A DNA stretch of 64,000 nucleotides from Epiperipatus broadwayi (lineage: Eukaryota > Onychophora > Udeonychophora > Euonychophora > Peripatidae). Where the stretch lies: positions 32,061,725-32,125,724 of the forward strand of contig JAQFVV010000002.1 of assembly GCA_028023455.1 (NCBI GenBank), read 5' to 3'. A program made the translations under genes and the position numbers. Under the pieces are notes generated by a model. The model worked only from the letters and a program-made list of their open reading frames with translations. It made no database searches and was not told the DNA's origin. This document shows, piece by piece, positions 12,389-25,509 of this stretch (position 1 is the first letter of the stretch; every line of letters starts with the position of its first letter).

Positions 12389-14525
12389 ATAACGATCGAA
12401 ATGAAAGTGGAAATCGAATCTAACCGCAAAAACAATATCTGCACTACAAGGGCGCCATCTAGGCATTTGAGCCTAGAAAAATTTATAAAGTAGGCAGATA
12501 CGCGCTGTTAAGATTCCACTTTCTTTAAATATTCCGACCGTTAGCCCAAGTCACTAGCTCAGCGGAGACGCAGAGATAAAAATCTATAAATTTTATATCT
12601 TAAATATAAAAGAATAAAAGCCACTGCCAGAAATTAACACATAAAAATATTTATTTACGCACATATAAAATAATATTTAAATTTTGAGGAATAAATTTAA
12701 CGTTTATAATTTTATATTGATCTTTAATTCTAAATTTAAGTAGATTGCAAATAATGAGTTTACTATTTATTTAGAGGGTCGAGTATGAATGGACTACATA
12801 GGTCTGCATTTGAAAGGAAAATATTCTTCCCTGATTTAACCTTAGGCAACAAATTTCGCAATCAACTGGCGTCAATCCATCTGATACATTCATGTATTCA
12901 ATGTAGCATGATACGACAACACAAAATACTATATTGTCAGGAATGTACATCTGAACAATAAGTAGAAATAGAGAAGACATTGACTCTCCACCACAGGAAT
13001 GTGACATCTGTTGGCAAGTAGATCAATAAACAAAAAACTCCATAGGAATGGACTGCAGTCTTCTGCCGACTTACAAACCCATCCATAGGCAAACAGAGGG
13101 TGTGTGGTGTATATCTATAATCCTGCCCGTAGCGGACCTCATACTACATCTACTAATTACACAAATATATCCAATCCATTGAACCAATTCAACTACGAAA
13201 TGAATAACCTAAGATTACTCTCCCTTAATACAACTTTACAAAACTATATAGCCATTCACGCCCGACTTAATTTTAACATTTAAATACGTTCGCACAGATT
13301 TGTTTAAAAATGTTGGGTATAGATCGATTACATAGATTCCACGGTCAAAAACATTTCAAAATAAACATAAACGATCAAAATACAAAATTATTGATACCGA
13401 CAATCGCAGAGGAAAACTTATAAGTAACCCAATAGTATTCACCATAAGATACTTGCGTTGTCACCAATAACTTAAAAGACATCCGAATAAATACATTTTA
13501 GATACTCACCGTAAGGTATCATTATTTATCGAATGTCTATATATTTTGATCAAATATGAAAACCAAAATATAATTAACCGCAAACGAATCCATGCAAGCG
13601 TCTATAAACAACTTAAATTTCATACATTTAAATAATCTTTACAATAAGGAAAAAAAAAATGGAAATGATGTTTATCAATCGGAAAACATATAAAATTAAA
13701 CATTATTAATTTGATTTAAAAACTTACAAAAGTCAGATAAGAGTCCGTTTTAACATTTCAGTTGGCTTGTAAAACTTGACGAAAGTTCTTAATTGATTTT
13801 AACAATTGTTCATTTCATATAGCTTATGGTAGAAGAGTCCAGGCCTCTGCTTTCAATTCCCGTTGGCAATTCCCAAGGCATCTCCATTGGAAGAAAATGT
13901 TCTGGAGGTAGCATTAGCTGGTTCCATTCTGGTATCACAGTCTTTTCATTTTAATTTTTTTTAAACAAACAAAAAAATGAGAGAGAACGGCAAGTGCATC
14001 TTACCATTGTCATCAAATCAAGTTGGAAAAACTGACTGGAACTCAATATTTTTTCTTTTTATAGTCCTCCTATGGATTCCATGAACAAAACGTCACTGTT
14101 CTGTTTTTTCGTTATGGTCCGGGCCTTTATTTGCTTCCATTGGTCAAGCTAAAATCTCTTTCTTCTCTTATCTAACTTTTCATCTGACTTTTTAATTAAA
14201 CAGCTTTTAGATAATTAATAAACAATCATTTCCATTTACAGATTACAGGAATTAATTAATACCTGTTTTTATTTTAACTTACGTTATTTTTTTTATTAAA
14301 ATATTTTTATATTTCAATCTTGTATTTTTTTATTAAAAAAAAATACGTTCAAATACTTTTTTTTTTTGTTTATGAAAAAAATATTTTTAAAGTTTAGCAT
14401 CTGTGCGAATCTATATATATGTTTAACAAACATTTTAATTTTAGCGTTTAGTTTTTTCCTTTTATTTGCGAACTTTTAAGTTTTTATTTTAAATTAATGT
14501 AACGACATATTTATATATCGTTACA
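12389..14525 (-). repeat. LTR (3' LTR of the minus-strand element)
   Basis: 2,137 bp, ending ...CGTTACA at 14525. The short ORF at 12771-13007 is a fragment of a longer one in the other LTR, shortened by a one-base deletion. It has no family resemblance and is probably non-coding. Confidence 0.9.
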
Positions 14526-15227
14526 TATCAGTAAACTTCCTCAAAAAACAAAAAACATTAAAAAAAAAGAACTTACTTAGTTTTAGTAATTACGTTACAC
14601 AAATTGATTATATATGAAAATTTCAAAAAAACAAAACTTTTTTTTTTTACAAGACAAAACAGTAATTACACACAAATATAATGATTAAAAAAAATGTTGA
14701 CTGTTGATTCCTTATTACCAGCTAAATTTCTGCCCCCTCCCTTCCAAGTTTCATTTCTCCTACCTTTAACTATTACTTAGGCAAGTTCAACGATTAGATT
14801 TTAATTTAACAAGACTTTTTAAAAAAAAAATTATGATTTATATTTATTAATTACGTTTTATTTATTACTTTTTATTCCTCGAATTTATCTCTACATATGC
14901 GCAATTTTTCGACTGGCAGTACCTTTAAGACAAAATTTCAAAGTGCAACTCCACGTAAATACAACAAATATATTTATACTAATTTCAGAAAAAATATTAC
15001 GGGCATGATTTATTTTCAAAAGTACTAGTGGTTTATTAAACATCTGGCTATAACTTTACGTTAGTACAAAAATGTACTTATTTCAGAAAAAACAACAAAT
15101 TTTATTTGCATGATTCACTTTTAAAATTCTCAGGGCACTCGTGATTTATTAAAGATAGAAAATTTCATCATCAATTCCCCTTCTCAGGGTCAATCTCTGA
15201 GGTAAGGCCCCACGTTGGGCGCCAATT
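14526..15227 (-). other. Internal region of the LTR element (non-coding)
   Basis: About 700 bp with no ORF over 60 codons and no gag/pol motif. It runs from the purine tract to the primer-binding site and could hold a packaging signal. Confidence 0.75.
15207..15224 (-). promoter_or_regulatory. Primer-binding site, tRNA-Lys
   Basis: The minus strand reads TGGCGCCCAACGTGGGGC, 3 nt inside the 5' LTR. It is complementary to the 3' end of metazoan tRNA-Lys (CUU type), including CCA. Its position fixes the element's orientation. Confidence 0.85.
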
Positions 15228-17364
15228 ATAATGATCGAAATGAAAGTGGAGATCGAATCTAACCACAAAAACAATATCTGCACTACAAGGGCGACATCTA
15301 GGCATTTGAGCCTAGAACAATTTATAAAGTAGGCAGATACGCGCTGTTAAGATTCCACTTTCTTTAAATATTCCGACCGTTAGCCCAAGTCACTAGCTCA
15401 GCGGAGACGCAGAGATAAAAATCTATAAATTTTATATCTTAAATATAAAAGAATAAAAGCCACTGCCAGAAATAAACACATAAAAATATTTATTTACGCA
15501 CATATAAAATAATATTTAAATTTTGAGGAATAAATTTAACGTTTATAATTTTATATTGATCTTTAATTCTAAATTTAAGTAGATTGCAAATAATGAGTTT
15601 ACTATTTATTTAGAGGGTCGAGTATGAATGGACTACATAGGTCTGCATTTGAAAGGAAAATATTCTTCCCTGATTTAACCTTAGGCAACAAATTTCGCAA
15701 TCAACTGGCGCCAATCCATCTGATACATTCATGTATTCAATGTAGCATGATACGACAACACAAAATACTATATTGTCAGGAATGTACATCTGAACAATAA
15801 GTAGAAATAGAGAAGACATTGACTCTCCACCAACAGGAATGTGACATCTGTTGGCAAGTAGATCAATAAACAAAAAACTCCATAGGAATGGACTGCGGTC
15901 TTCTGCCGACTTACAAACCCATCCATAGGCAAACAGAGGGTGTGTGGCGTATATCTATAATCCTGCCCGTAGCGGACCTCATACTACATCTACTAATTAC
16001 ACAAATATATCCAATCCATTGAACCAATTCAACTACGAAATGAATAACCTAAGATTACCCTCCCTTAATACAACTTTACAAAACTATATAGCCATTCACG
16101 CCCGATTTAATTTTAACATTTAAATACGTTCACACAGATTTGTTTAAAAATGTTGGGTATAGATCGATTACATAGATTCCACAGTCAAAAACATTTCAAA
16201 ATAAACATAAACGATCAAAATACAAAATTATTGATACCGACAATCGCAGAGGGAAACTTATAAGTAACCCAATAGTATTCACCATAAGATACTTGCGTTG
16301 TCACCAATAACTTAAAAGACATCCGAATAAATACATTTTAGATACTCACCGTAAGGTATCATTATTTATCGAATGTCTATATATTTTGATCAAATATGAA
16401 AACCAAAATATAATTAACCGCAAACGAATCCATGCAAGCGTCTATAAACAACTTAAATTTCATACATTTAAATAATCTTTACAATAAGGAAAAAAAAATG
16501 GAAATGATGTTTATCAATCGGAAAACATATAAAATTAAACATTATTAATTTGATTTAAAAACTTACAAAAGTCAGATAAGAGTCCGTTTTAACATTTCAG
16601 TTGGCTTGTAAAACTTGACGAAAGTTCTTAATTGATTTTAACAATTGTTCATTTCATATAGCTTATGGTAGAAGAGTCCAGGCCTCTGCTTTCAATTCCC
16701 GTTGGCAATTCCCATGGCGTCTCCATTGGAAGAAAATGTTCTGGAGGTAGCATTAGCTGGTTCCATTCTGGTATCACAGTCTTTTCATTTTATTTTTTTT
16801 AAACAAACAAAAAAATGAGAGAGAACGGCAAGTGCGTCTTACCGTTGTCATCAAATCAAGTTGGAAAAACTGACTGGAACTCAATATTTTTTCTTTTTAT
16901 AGTCCTCCTATGGATTCCATGAACAAAACGTCACTGTTCTGTTTTTTCGTTATGGTCCGGGCCTTTATTTGCTTCCATTGGTCAAGCTAAAATCTCTTTC
17001 TTCTCTTATCTAACTTTTCATCTGACTTTTTAATTAAACAGCTTTTAGATAATTAATAAACAATCATTTCCATTTACAGATTACAGGAATTAATTAATAC
17101 CTGTTTTTATTTTAACTTACGTTATTTTTTTTATTAAAATATTTTTATATTTCAATCTTGTATTTTTTTATTAAAAAAAAAATACGTTCAAATACTTTTT
17201 TTTTTTGTTTATGAAAAAAATATTTTTAAAGTTTAGCATCTGTGCGAATCTATATATATGTTTAACAAACATTTTAATTTTAGCGTTTAGTTTTTTCCTT
17301 TTATTTGCGAACTTTTAAGTTTTTATTTTAAATTAATGTAACGACATATTTATATATCGTTACA
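15228..17364 (-). repeat. LTR (5' LTR of the minus-strand element)
   Basis: 2,137 bp, same ends as its partner. The element's promoter should lie here; no unambiguous TATA box could be chosen in such AT-rich sequence. Confidence 0.9.
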
Positions 17365-17369
17365 ATATT

Positions 17370-20300
17370 GAACCAGAGGCTTTCTCCACTTCAAAATTTG
17401 AGTCAACTATTTTGAAATCAAAAAAAAATACTATATTTAAAAGGGTTTGCAAAGAAAAGAGAAAATATTGTTATTTAAAACCTTATATTTTGTTATTGGG
17501 GAGGGGGGTAAGAGTGTGTGCCATTATAAGTAGGTATATAGTGCACACACCTTATTATATTTTGAAATCATAAAGAATTATTTTGAAAGGATTTTGATTA
17601 TGATAAATGTTTTTTGGTTTTAAATTATTGGGATTAAAGCAAACTAAAATTTTATTCTAAAAACAGAGACTGATTTTAAAGTGGTAATATCTCGATCTAA
17701 AAGCTTGGATGGAAGGGGTTTTCTAATTAATTAAGATTTAAATAGTGTTTAAAATAAAAGAGAAGAAAGAAAATAATTGGGTTAGATTTTTAATCAGATC
17801 TGACAGGAGATAGAGAATAGGATATAAAAGCTCTGTTTTTTGTTTTTTTTTTTTAAAAAGAAAGAAAAAAAGAGGAGAAAAGGGATGTTATTCAGTTTTT
17901 TTTTCTGGACAAACTAATTGCTAAAAAAAACCATTCAAAAGAGAAAAAAAGATCATCCAGGTTGTCATAGACATTTTGACCCTCAAACTGATTTCTCATA
18001 AAAAGGTGTATATGCTTATTACTGGAGCTAGCAAACACCAATTCCCAATGCAGAAACTACCAGCCTTGCAGAAAAATATCAAAGGTATGATGTGCTAAAA
18101 ACCATTCTAAGATGAACCTCAGAGCTTTAAAGTTATTTCATCATTAACATGTCCTAATTTAACAGTTCAAGATTGATCCAGAAATTTGCCTTCATACTCC
18201 ATGACCAGCTTCCTGGGGGTCGAAGAAAACATTAAAGGGAAACAATAGCAGTGTGCATTTGCTGGAAATGAACCTTGCACATGCCATTGGAATGAATCAC
18301 AAGGGAAAATTGAAGCCTCAACAGTAACATTATTATCATAACCAGGGCTTAAATCTCTAGGCTTGCTATTTAAAGAAAAAAATGAGACAAACCTATGATA
18401 AGCTTATTTGTATAAGTTTAGTTATTTTAGTTGATTTATATATATTTTTTTCATTATGTGTATTTACTATTGTGACCTATGAATTGTAAATAATTAATTC
18501 AAGATTTTATTTCTATCGGTTTGTCAGAGAGTGTATTGAAAGTTGGTATCTTGTACTCATTATTTTTATTATTATTATTTGTTGTTAAAGGTTTTAGCCG
18601 ATAACAATAGTTTTCATTTTATCTCGCCTGTCCCATTTTGTTTGAAATCAATTAAATTTAATACGTGTCTGCATTTCCTGTGGACAGTGGCTTTTGACTG
18701 GTGATTTATTGATTATGGTTTAATTCTATTTTCTTTTATTACATATAGAGCATGAGATTTTTTTTATATATTATTAAATATTATGTAAATTGTAATCTTT
18801 TCTATTTACTTGTATGGAGGTAACTATAAGGGCATACAATAAATGTGAGCCCTTATAAGTGAGGGGACATAGACAGTCCTTTGTGTTTGTCCCGATGTCT
18901 TTCCCTGGGTTAAGCTTGAGTGATCACCCCACACTGTTCATTAATTTACATTCAAAGTATCCTTTACTGAAAATCTCTAACAAGGGGATATATAATTGAT
19001 ACTCTTATGGCATGTAGAAAATGGCAATAAGTCCCTAAAGAGGAGGAAAATAGAAATGAAAGGAGAACAAGATTTGCGTAGATAAATTATTGGCAGGAAG
19101 ATTATGACAATTCCTTATGAGCTTAGGTGAGAATACAAAATTATCTTCTGAGGCTTTTGATATATCATAATCTTCACTTGCACTCTTAGACAAATAAGTT
19201 TAAGGAATTTGGGTGAAACTTTTATTTTTTTTATGACTAATATTTGTTTTGAATTTAATAAATCTAAGAATTATTAATAATCATTTTTTGTCTGACATTT
19301 GTTTCTGTCTCCTATCCCTCAATTATCTGGATAATATTTAAGACCTCTTTCTCTCCCTGTGTTTAGCTGGTGGCATTTTATATCGAACTGTTCATCATCA
19401 CTTAAATTCTGATCACCATAAATCAAATTTTCCAGATAGATAGTGGTCTAGTAGCATCCTCGGTGATAAGAGGTGTGGAGTGACCAGTCCAATATACACA
19501 TATACTGTAACAGAAACATGAAGAGGTGATATCTGTGATAATGATGGAATCTCACAATGATTTACCAATTTGGTAATGGATCACCCATATATAAAGATAA
19601 CTCTTCTATATTTTAATCATCAATTTTATAATAACATACATTTATATCAATTTTATCAAAATTAAGCACATTGCCTGTTTTTCTGCAAAATAAAGGATTG
19701 ATGAATTGATTATATTATCCCAGAAGCAATTATCATTTAATTTTCTTTATTGACATCATGGGAATTCAATAGTAAAATATTATTTCCATTTGAGTTAAAT
19801 TCTAATTTAATTTGAATAATGCCATATTTTAGTTTTCTAAATGAACTAATTTACTTTTGTTGAATCACTATAAAGTCTTTCTTCCATTTGTATAGTGTTC
19901 TTGATTAAGTAACTATACATTAAAAAAAATATTTCATAAAATAAGGTACAAGATTCAAAACAAATAATATCCAGACAGAGAATACTAACAAAAATTTAAT
20001 AACTGATTATAGAAAATAATATAATAAATAAGACATATGAGATCATAACAAAAGTATACATATATTGAGAAGAATTATTTCTTTTCATGTTAACTGTAGA
20101 ATAATTTATCTGTTAAATACAAATTTAGCTAAGTTAAGTTTATTAAAAGATTAAATACATGAAATAATTGTGTGACAAAATTTAATACATTTTAATAATA
20201 ATATAAATGTTTAATTAGAATATTTTATTTTTTAAAATAAAAAACAAGAAAAGATTAAGATCTTTATCTCTGAAAAAATTAAGTTTTTTTTCAATTGGTG

Positions 20301-20960
20301 TATAACAATAATTTTTAAGGAAAAAAATATTTTTTCTTGAAAAAGAAAATCAATTGATCAAGGTTTAACAATAATTTGTGAGGTAGTGATGTGATTGGAT
20401 GAAAAAGTGATATCATGTTTTAAAGTAGCATATGGGCAATAGAGTTTAATAATTAGGAATTCAACAATCAAAAGCTCAGCTTTAAAATCTAATGCTAAAT
20501 TGATCTTATTCATAATTTTAAAAAATAAATTTTGCTAATATATATTATAGTATGGAGTTTATAAAAACTATGTACTAAGCTCTTGCTAAATCCTCATCAT
20601 TACTGATCCAACCATGTAACCAATATCATCAAAAGAAATATTGGAGAAAGCAAATATCTCTGAGAGAAATCTTCAACAAACCTAATGTATTTTAAGCTGC
20701 AATAAATGAAAACAATCATTGAAAAGCTATAAAAACACCACAGTAAAGAGATTAATTAAACTACTACAATGAAGCCTTAATATCAATTATATTTCATTCC
20801 AAGTCCATCTCAAACACATCCTATATATCTTATAACAATGCATGTTTTGTTTTAAACTTTGGTCAGAATAAAATAGCACTATTTATTGAAATACAAGTGA
20901 ACAAGTTCTTGTACACATGTATGTATATATACAGCAAAAACTTTGTATATGTAGTATGTG
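17370..20960. other. Unassigned DNA
   Basis: No gene recognised. 17990-18360 is clearly GC-richer than its surroundings but has no readable domain in either strand. Small hairpins occur at about 17511-17549 (GTGTGTGC/GCACACAC) and 18829-18858 (TATAAGGGC/GCCCTTATA). Confidence 0.4.
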
Positions 20961-20962
20961 TA

Positions 20963-21924
20963 CACCTGGGTCTCATTTTACGTGATAGATAGGTTCCTCA
21001 AAAAACACGTGCAAATGAAATCGCGCAAAAATAGATGTAACTTACATTGAAAAAGGGGGGATGCAGTCTGTGATTTTTCAAAATTCATGTAAAAGCAAAG
21101 CACCAACGTAAAATTACTTTAAAATTCGCGCAAAAAAAAAATAAGGAAATAAAATATGACTAATAAAAAATTTCAAATTTGAAAAAAATTGATACAAGAC
21201 AAACTTTTTTTAACTATAATATTTAATTTTATTCAAAATAATATATTTTTATGCATAATTTGCTGTACAGTAATTTACATTTTTTTATACACGTTTTAAT
21301 TATTATCGATAAACAAGTTTGTTTGCAAACTGATAAAAAAATCAGATTTTTCTCAAGAAGAAATACAACTAGCACCAACTTAACTCTCATGTTGTGTTGA
21401 TTTTCTGGTGACAACGTAATTAGTAATTAATCTTTGAGACGATAATTTTATTAATTGTTTATGAAGCTCGCGATATCCAGACATACAACCATTTAGTTCT
21501 CGTTGGAATTTAAGAGCACATTAATGATTAGTGTCATTAATAAGAAAATAATAATTGATTATGTTCTTTTTTAAAAAGCAAAAACAGAATGTGATTTAAA
21601 ATGCAAAATTAACACGCACAATGTTTGAACAAATTTACATTATAATCTTGTAAAATTTAATATGTGTATACATAAAATGTGAAAATCATGATTTTAATTT
21701 CATTATTGCATAAAATATTACTATTATAAAGCACTGAAAATATTGAAATTACTAAGATGAAAGTCGAATTCCAATAATGTGCTATTACTTTCAATATAAC
21801 GTAAGTGCGCGAAATTTATTATTTAAAGTAATAGCGCATTATCGGAAATTGACTTCCAGTGAAACATGAATCGCGTACCTTCAAAATCGTGTTAAATAAG
21901 TCCGCGTAAAAAGAGACCCAGGTA
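20963..21924 (+). mobile_element. TA-TSD MITE, copy 1
   Basis: Non-autonomous DNA transposon, 962 bp, with TIRs CACCTGGGTCTC...GAGACCCAGGTA and TA on both sides. TIRs continue imperfectly into a TTTTACGYG block. TA targets point to Tc1/mariner or pogo transposases. The ORF at 21229-21414 lies inside and has no transposase motif. Copy 2 is in the opposite orientation at 24.4 kb. Confidence 0.8.
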
Positions 21925-23070
21925 TATATAAATTAAAATTATAGTTTAAGCAAAATATTTAAAAAATAATAATAGTTATTAATAATAAATTGAGGAACAC
22001 ATTTGCATGTATTTTCCTGAATGCATTGATTCAGTCAATGAAAAAATAAAAATAAATCAAATAACCAAATTTTTATTTTTCAAATAAAGTAAATGACAAA
22101 ATGTCTGATTTTCATCACAATTAAATATGCTCTGTGTTATAGTAGATTCCTTATAAAAACACTACAATCTTTGTAATTGTTTTGATATTTTTAAGTCATT
22201 ATTAACTTTAAATATATTCTAAAAGTTTGTAAAATTTTTAGCATTATGGGTAGAAAACATTTCATTATATGAAAAACTGCTCAATAAATTCAGAAAGAGT
22301 AATAAAGCAAGAATAAGGTATGTGCTTCCAATATAAACTGATGAAATTATTTTATTAATAACCACAATCATGTATGGTGTTCCATAGCAGAGAAACAATT
22401 ATTGGTATACTGTAAACTTTATTTAAAAATTTATTTATTTTTTAATATAACCATATACAGTGCTCGGAGACAGAAAATGGCTGCTTAAATATCATAAAAT
22501 GTATTAAATTTATGAATTTTTGTTTGTCTATATTTTTGGATGGCATATAACTGAAGTCATGCTTATTGATATAGCATAGTGCACAGCTTTACTGTATCTG
22601 AAAGATTTACAAGAAGAGACATTCAACTAGGCAACTACAAAAAAAGAACTAAAAAAGGAAAAAAATCCATACTTAAGATATTGTAGAATACACATCTACA
22701 TTTATAATGTTACTTTAAATAGATATGAATAATTGAAAATATTGAATTTTATTTTTGATACTTTGTGAAAGATTTTTATTTTACTTGGTTGAAATTGTAT
22801 GGGGGACATTCTCATTTTCAAAAGAAAAAGAGGAGTAAAGTTCAACTTGAAGTTGGTTTTGTTCAAATTAAAGTTAGTTGCTTTTTTGTGAAATAATTTT
22901 ATGGGGTAGAACAACTCATCTAGATTAAATATTAATTAACCAAAAGAGTAAGAAATAAATCATTATATGTGTTATATGAAGTCATATGTATTTTGTGAAA
23001 ATATTTTATATTAACTTTGGGTTTGTTACATGATCTATTCCAAAATATTGTTTATTTATTAATTAGCTTT
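21925..23070. other. No recognisable feature
   Basis: AT-rich DNA. The 70-codon minus ORF at 22702-22914 is low-complexity in composition and resembles no family I know. Confidence 0.45.
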
Positions 23071-23432
23071 ATTAACTCTTTTTATTAAAATAGGCAAAAC
23101 TCTCCATACAGTACAGGAATGGTATTAAACTACTAAACATTACATGATCACCATTTCTTATGCTTGCTCAAGCTGTTAAACAGACAAAACTCTCCATACA
23201 GCAGCACCACTATGTGCGAGCCATAGTAATCAATGGATGCAAGAAGGTTTGTGCATAAAATCTAATCTTGCCTAATAGGATAGTGGTGGCTATGGTTTTT
23301 AAAGAACCAAAGACACCAAAATGTATGGGTACTGAAATGAGTTCAGACCTATATTACTATATAAGCTAATGAGATCGAATTAAAAAATATTTTCAATTTT
23401 AGCCTCATAGTTTTATAGTTAAGTAGAAATAA

Positions 23433-23706
23433 GCATTTATTTATATAGCGCGATGTTTATAATTGTAATACGCTAAATATCAGCCTTTTACAGCTATTAT
23501 ACATGCACTTTTATGAGTGTTAAATAATAAATAAATACTTTCATAGCCAATACAAGATATAGATTTGCCCATATATAAACATTTGGATTCGGAAAGAATA
23601 AGTGGATTCATTTTATTCTTTCTTAAATGCTATATCTTGTATTGGCTATGAAAGTATTCATTTATTATTTAACACTCGTAAAAGCACATGTATAATAGCT
23701 GTAAAA
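23433..23706. mobile_element. Snapback insertion 1 (15-bp TSD)
   Basis: Flanked by perfect 15-bp duplications GTTAAGTAGAAATAA (23418-23432, 23707-23721). It has an unpaired left head (GCATTTATTTATATAGCGCG...) and then a long palindrome whose arms contain AGCTATTATACATGCAC / GTAAAAGCACATGTATAATAGCT-type blocks and CAATACAAGATATAG. The long TSD argues for target-primed insertion rather than a cut-and-paste transposon. Confidence 0.75.
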
Positions 23707-23777
23707 GTTAAGTAGAAATAAAAGGTGGCTGCTGGAGGGTTGCATTAGACCCTAAGATCTAGATGCAGTGCTCTCAG

Positions 23778-23836
23778 ATCCAAGGTTCCTCACTGATGAA
23801 AGCCACAAACTGGAAATTAATCTGGGGATATTGGAT
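23778..23836 (+). ncRNA. Hammerhead ribozyme motif, core intact (family A)
   Basis: Distal stem I AUCCAA/UUGGAU, proximal CCUCA/UGGGG, CUGAUGA, stem II with one mismatch around a CACAA loop, GAAA, palindromic stem III AUUAAU, C at 17. Relative to ACUAGU in other copies the stem III change is symmetric (C to U with G to A). Confidence 0.68.
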
Positions 23837-24391
23837 GAGTAGGCACTAGATAAGGATTTTATGCACAAACCTTCTTGCATCCATTAAATACTCTGGCTTG
23901 CACTGAGTGGCGCTACTGTATGGAGAGTTTTACCTGTTTTAACAGCTTGAGCAAGCATAAGAAATAGTGATCATGGGATGTTTAGTGTTTTAACTCCTTT
24001 TATTTTTTCCATTAATTTGCATAGCTTGCTTACTAAAGAAATAGGATAATTCTCTCATTTAAGATTGTTCTTCTATTGCTATCTTAACTGATATCAATGT
24101 AGGTTTTTTAAATGTTAGAACTGCAGTCTGATAATTATTGATTTATTAATTTTAAAAAATCTGACTCAGTATATTTTTCAGGCAGTTCAGTAAAATCAAA
24201 AACTTCCACAAAAAAGTTCAGCTTACAAAGCATTAATAGTTTTTGCAATCTGGTTTTCACAGTATTTGTGGCTTATGTTGAAGGAATTTTTGGAATTCAA
24301 AAAAATGGTTTTTTGCTATTTTGTTAAATATTTCCAATTACTTTTATGTTATAATTTTTTGATGCTTATTTAAAACAAAAAAATACATGTA

Positions 24392-25507
24392 CACCTGGGT
24401 CTCTTTTTACGCGGACTTATTTAACATGATTTTGAAGTTACGCGATTCATGTTTCACCGGAAGTCGAACTCCGATAATGCGCTATTACTTTAAGTAATAA
24501 ATTTCGTGCACTTACGTTATATTGAAAGTAATAGCACATTATTGGAATTCGACTTTCATTTTAGTAATTTAAATATTTTCAGTGCTTTATAATAGTAAGA
24601 TTTTATGCAATAATGAAATTAAAATCATGAATTCCACATTTTATGTATACACACATTAAATTTTAGAAGATTATAATGTAAATTTGTTCAAACATTGTGC
24701 TTGTTAATTTTGCATTTTAAATCACATTCTGTTTTTGCTTTTTAAAAAAGAACATAATCAATTATTAATCACTTAGTGTCCACAAGTTTATTTTTAAAGG
24801 GTGAGTAATAGCAGTGGGCACAATTAAATTTGACAATTAAAAATTAAAATCTGATTTTTAATTGTAATTAACAATTTAAAAATTACTTATGGTGACGTGA
24901 AATTAATATGATGTGAAATTTGATTTTTAAATGAAATTGAAAATTAAAAAATTAAAGACAAAAATAAGAATTTAATTTTTAGTTGTTAGTTTCATAAACA
25001 ATTAATAAAATCATCGTCTCAAAGATTAATTACTAATTACATTGTCACCAGAAAACTATTGACACAACATGAGTGTGAAGTTGGCACTAGTTGTATTTAC
25101 TCTTGTAAAAAATCTGATTTTTTATCAGTTTGCAAACGAATGTGTTTTTCGGCAAATAGCGATAATAATTAAAACGTGTATAAAAAAATGTAAATTACTG
25201 TACTGTAAATTATGCATAAAAATATATTATTTTGAATAAAATTAAATACTATAGTTAAAAAAAGTTTGTCTTGTATCAATTTTTTTCAAATTTGAAATTT
25301 TTTATTAGTCATATTTTATTTCCTTATTTTTTTTTTGCAAGCGAATTTTAGAGTAATTTTACGTTGGTGCTTTGCTTTTACACGAATTTTGAAAAATCTC
25401 AGACCACATCCCCCCTTTTTCAATGTAAGTTACGTCTACTTTTGCACGATTTCGTTTGCGCGAGTTTTCTCAGGAACCTATCTATCACATAAAATGAGAC
25501 CCAGGTG
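24392..25507 (-). mobile_element. TA-TSD MITE, copy 2 (inverted relative to copy 1)
   Basis: 1,116 bp, TIRs CACCTGGGTCTC and GAGACCCAGGTG, flanked by TA. Collinear with copy 1 in reverse except the centre: about 240 bp of AATTAAAAATTAAA-like DNA here replaces about 85 bp there. The ORF at 25335-25517 is the antisense of one TIR end. Confidence 0.8.
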
Positions 25508-25509
25508 TA

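Larger units (their letters stand above)
12389..17364 (-). mobile_element. LTR retrotransposon with 2.1-kb LTRs and no coding region
   Basis: Two near-identical direct repeats of 2,137 bp (12389-14525, 15228-17364) flank only 702 bp. The insertion has 5-bp duplications ATATT (12384-12388, 17365-17369). Orientation is minus: the tRNA primer site lies beside the right LTR, and in that sense the LTR begins TGTAACG. A purine-rich GAGGAAG lies just before the left LTR. With no gag or pol it is a non-autonomous derivative (LARD/TRIM-like) needing proteins from elsewhere. LTRs differ by roughly 1% by eye, so insertion is recent relative to its neighbours. The 4-5-bp TSDs and tRNA-Lys site suggest Ty3/Gypsy, but no protein confirms this. 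Confidence 0.9.
23085..23995. repeat. Family A foldback element with ribozyme and nested insertion
   Basis: Outer ends (CATTACATGATCACC...AGGCAAAACTCTCCATAC and the inverse at about 23905-23985) are inverted copies. The right half carries a plus-strand hammerhead. The middle was opened by a 274-bp snapback insertion. Confidence 0.7.

Noticed and set aside
15610-15873. 87-codon ORF in the LTR (shorter version at 12771-13007)
   Set aside because: Lies in both LTRs, is broken by a one-base indel in one, and has no family signature; most likely a chance ORF.
22336-22360. CTGATGA with downstream AT-rich text as a hammerhead
   Set aside because: No stem II or GAAA box; chance occurrence.
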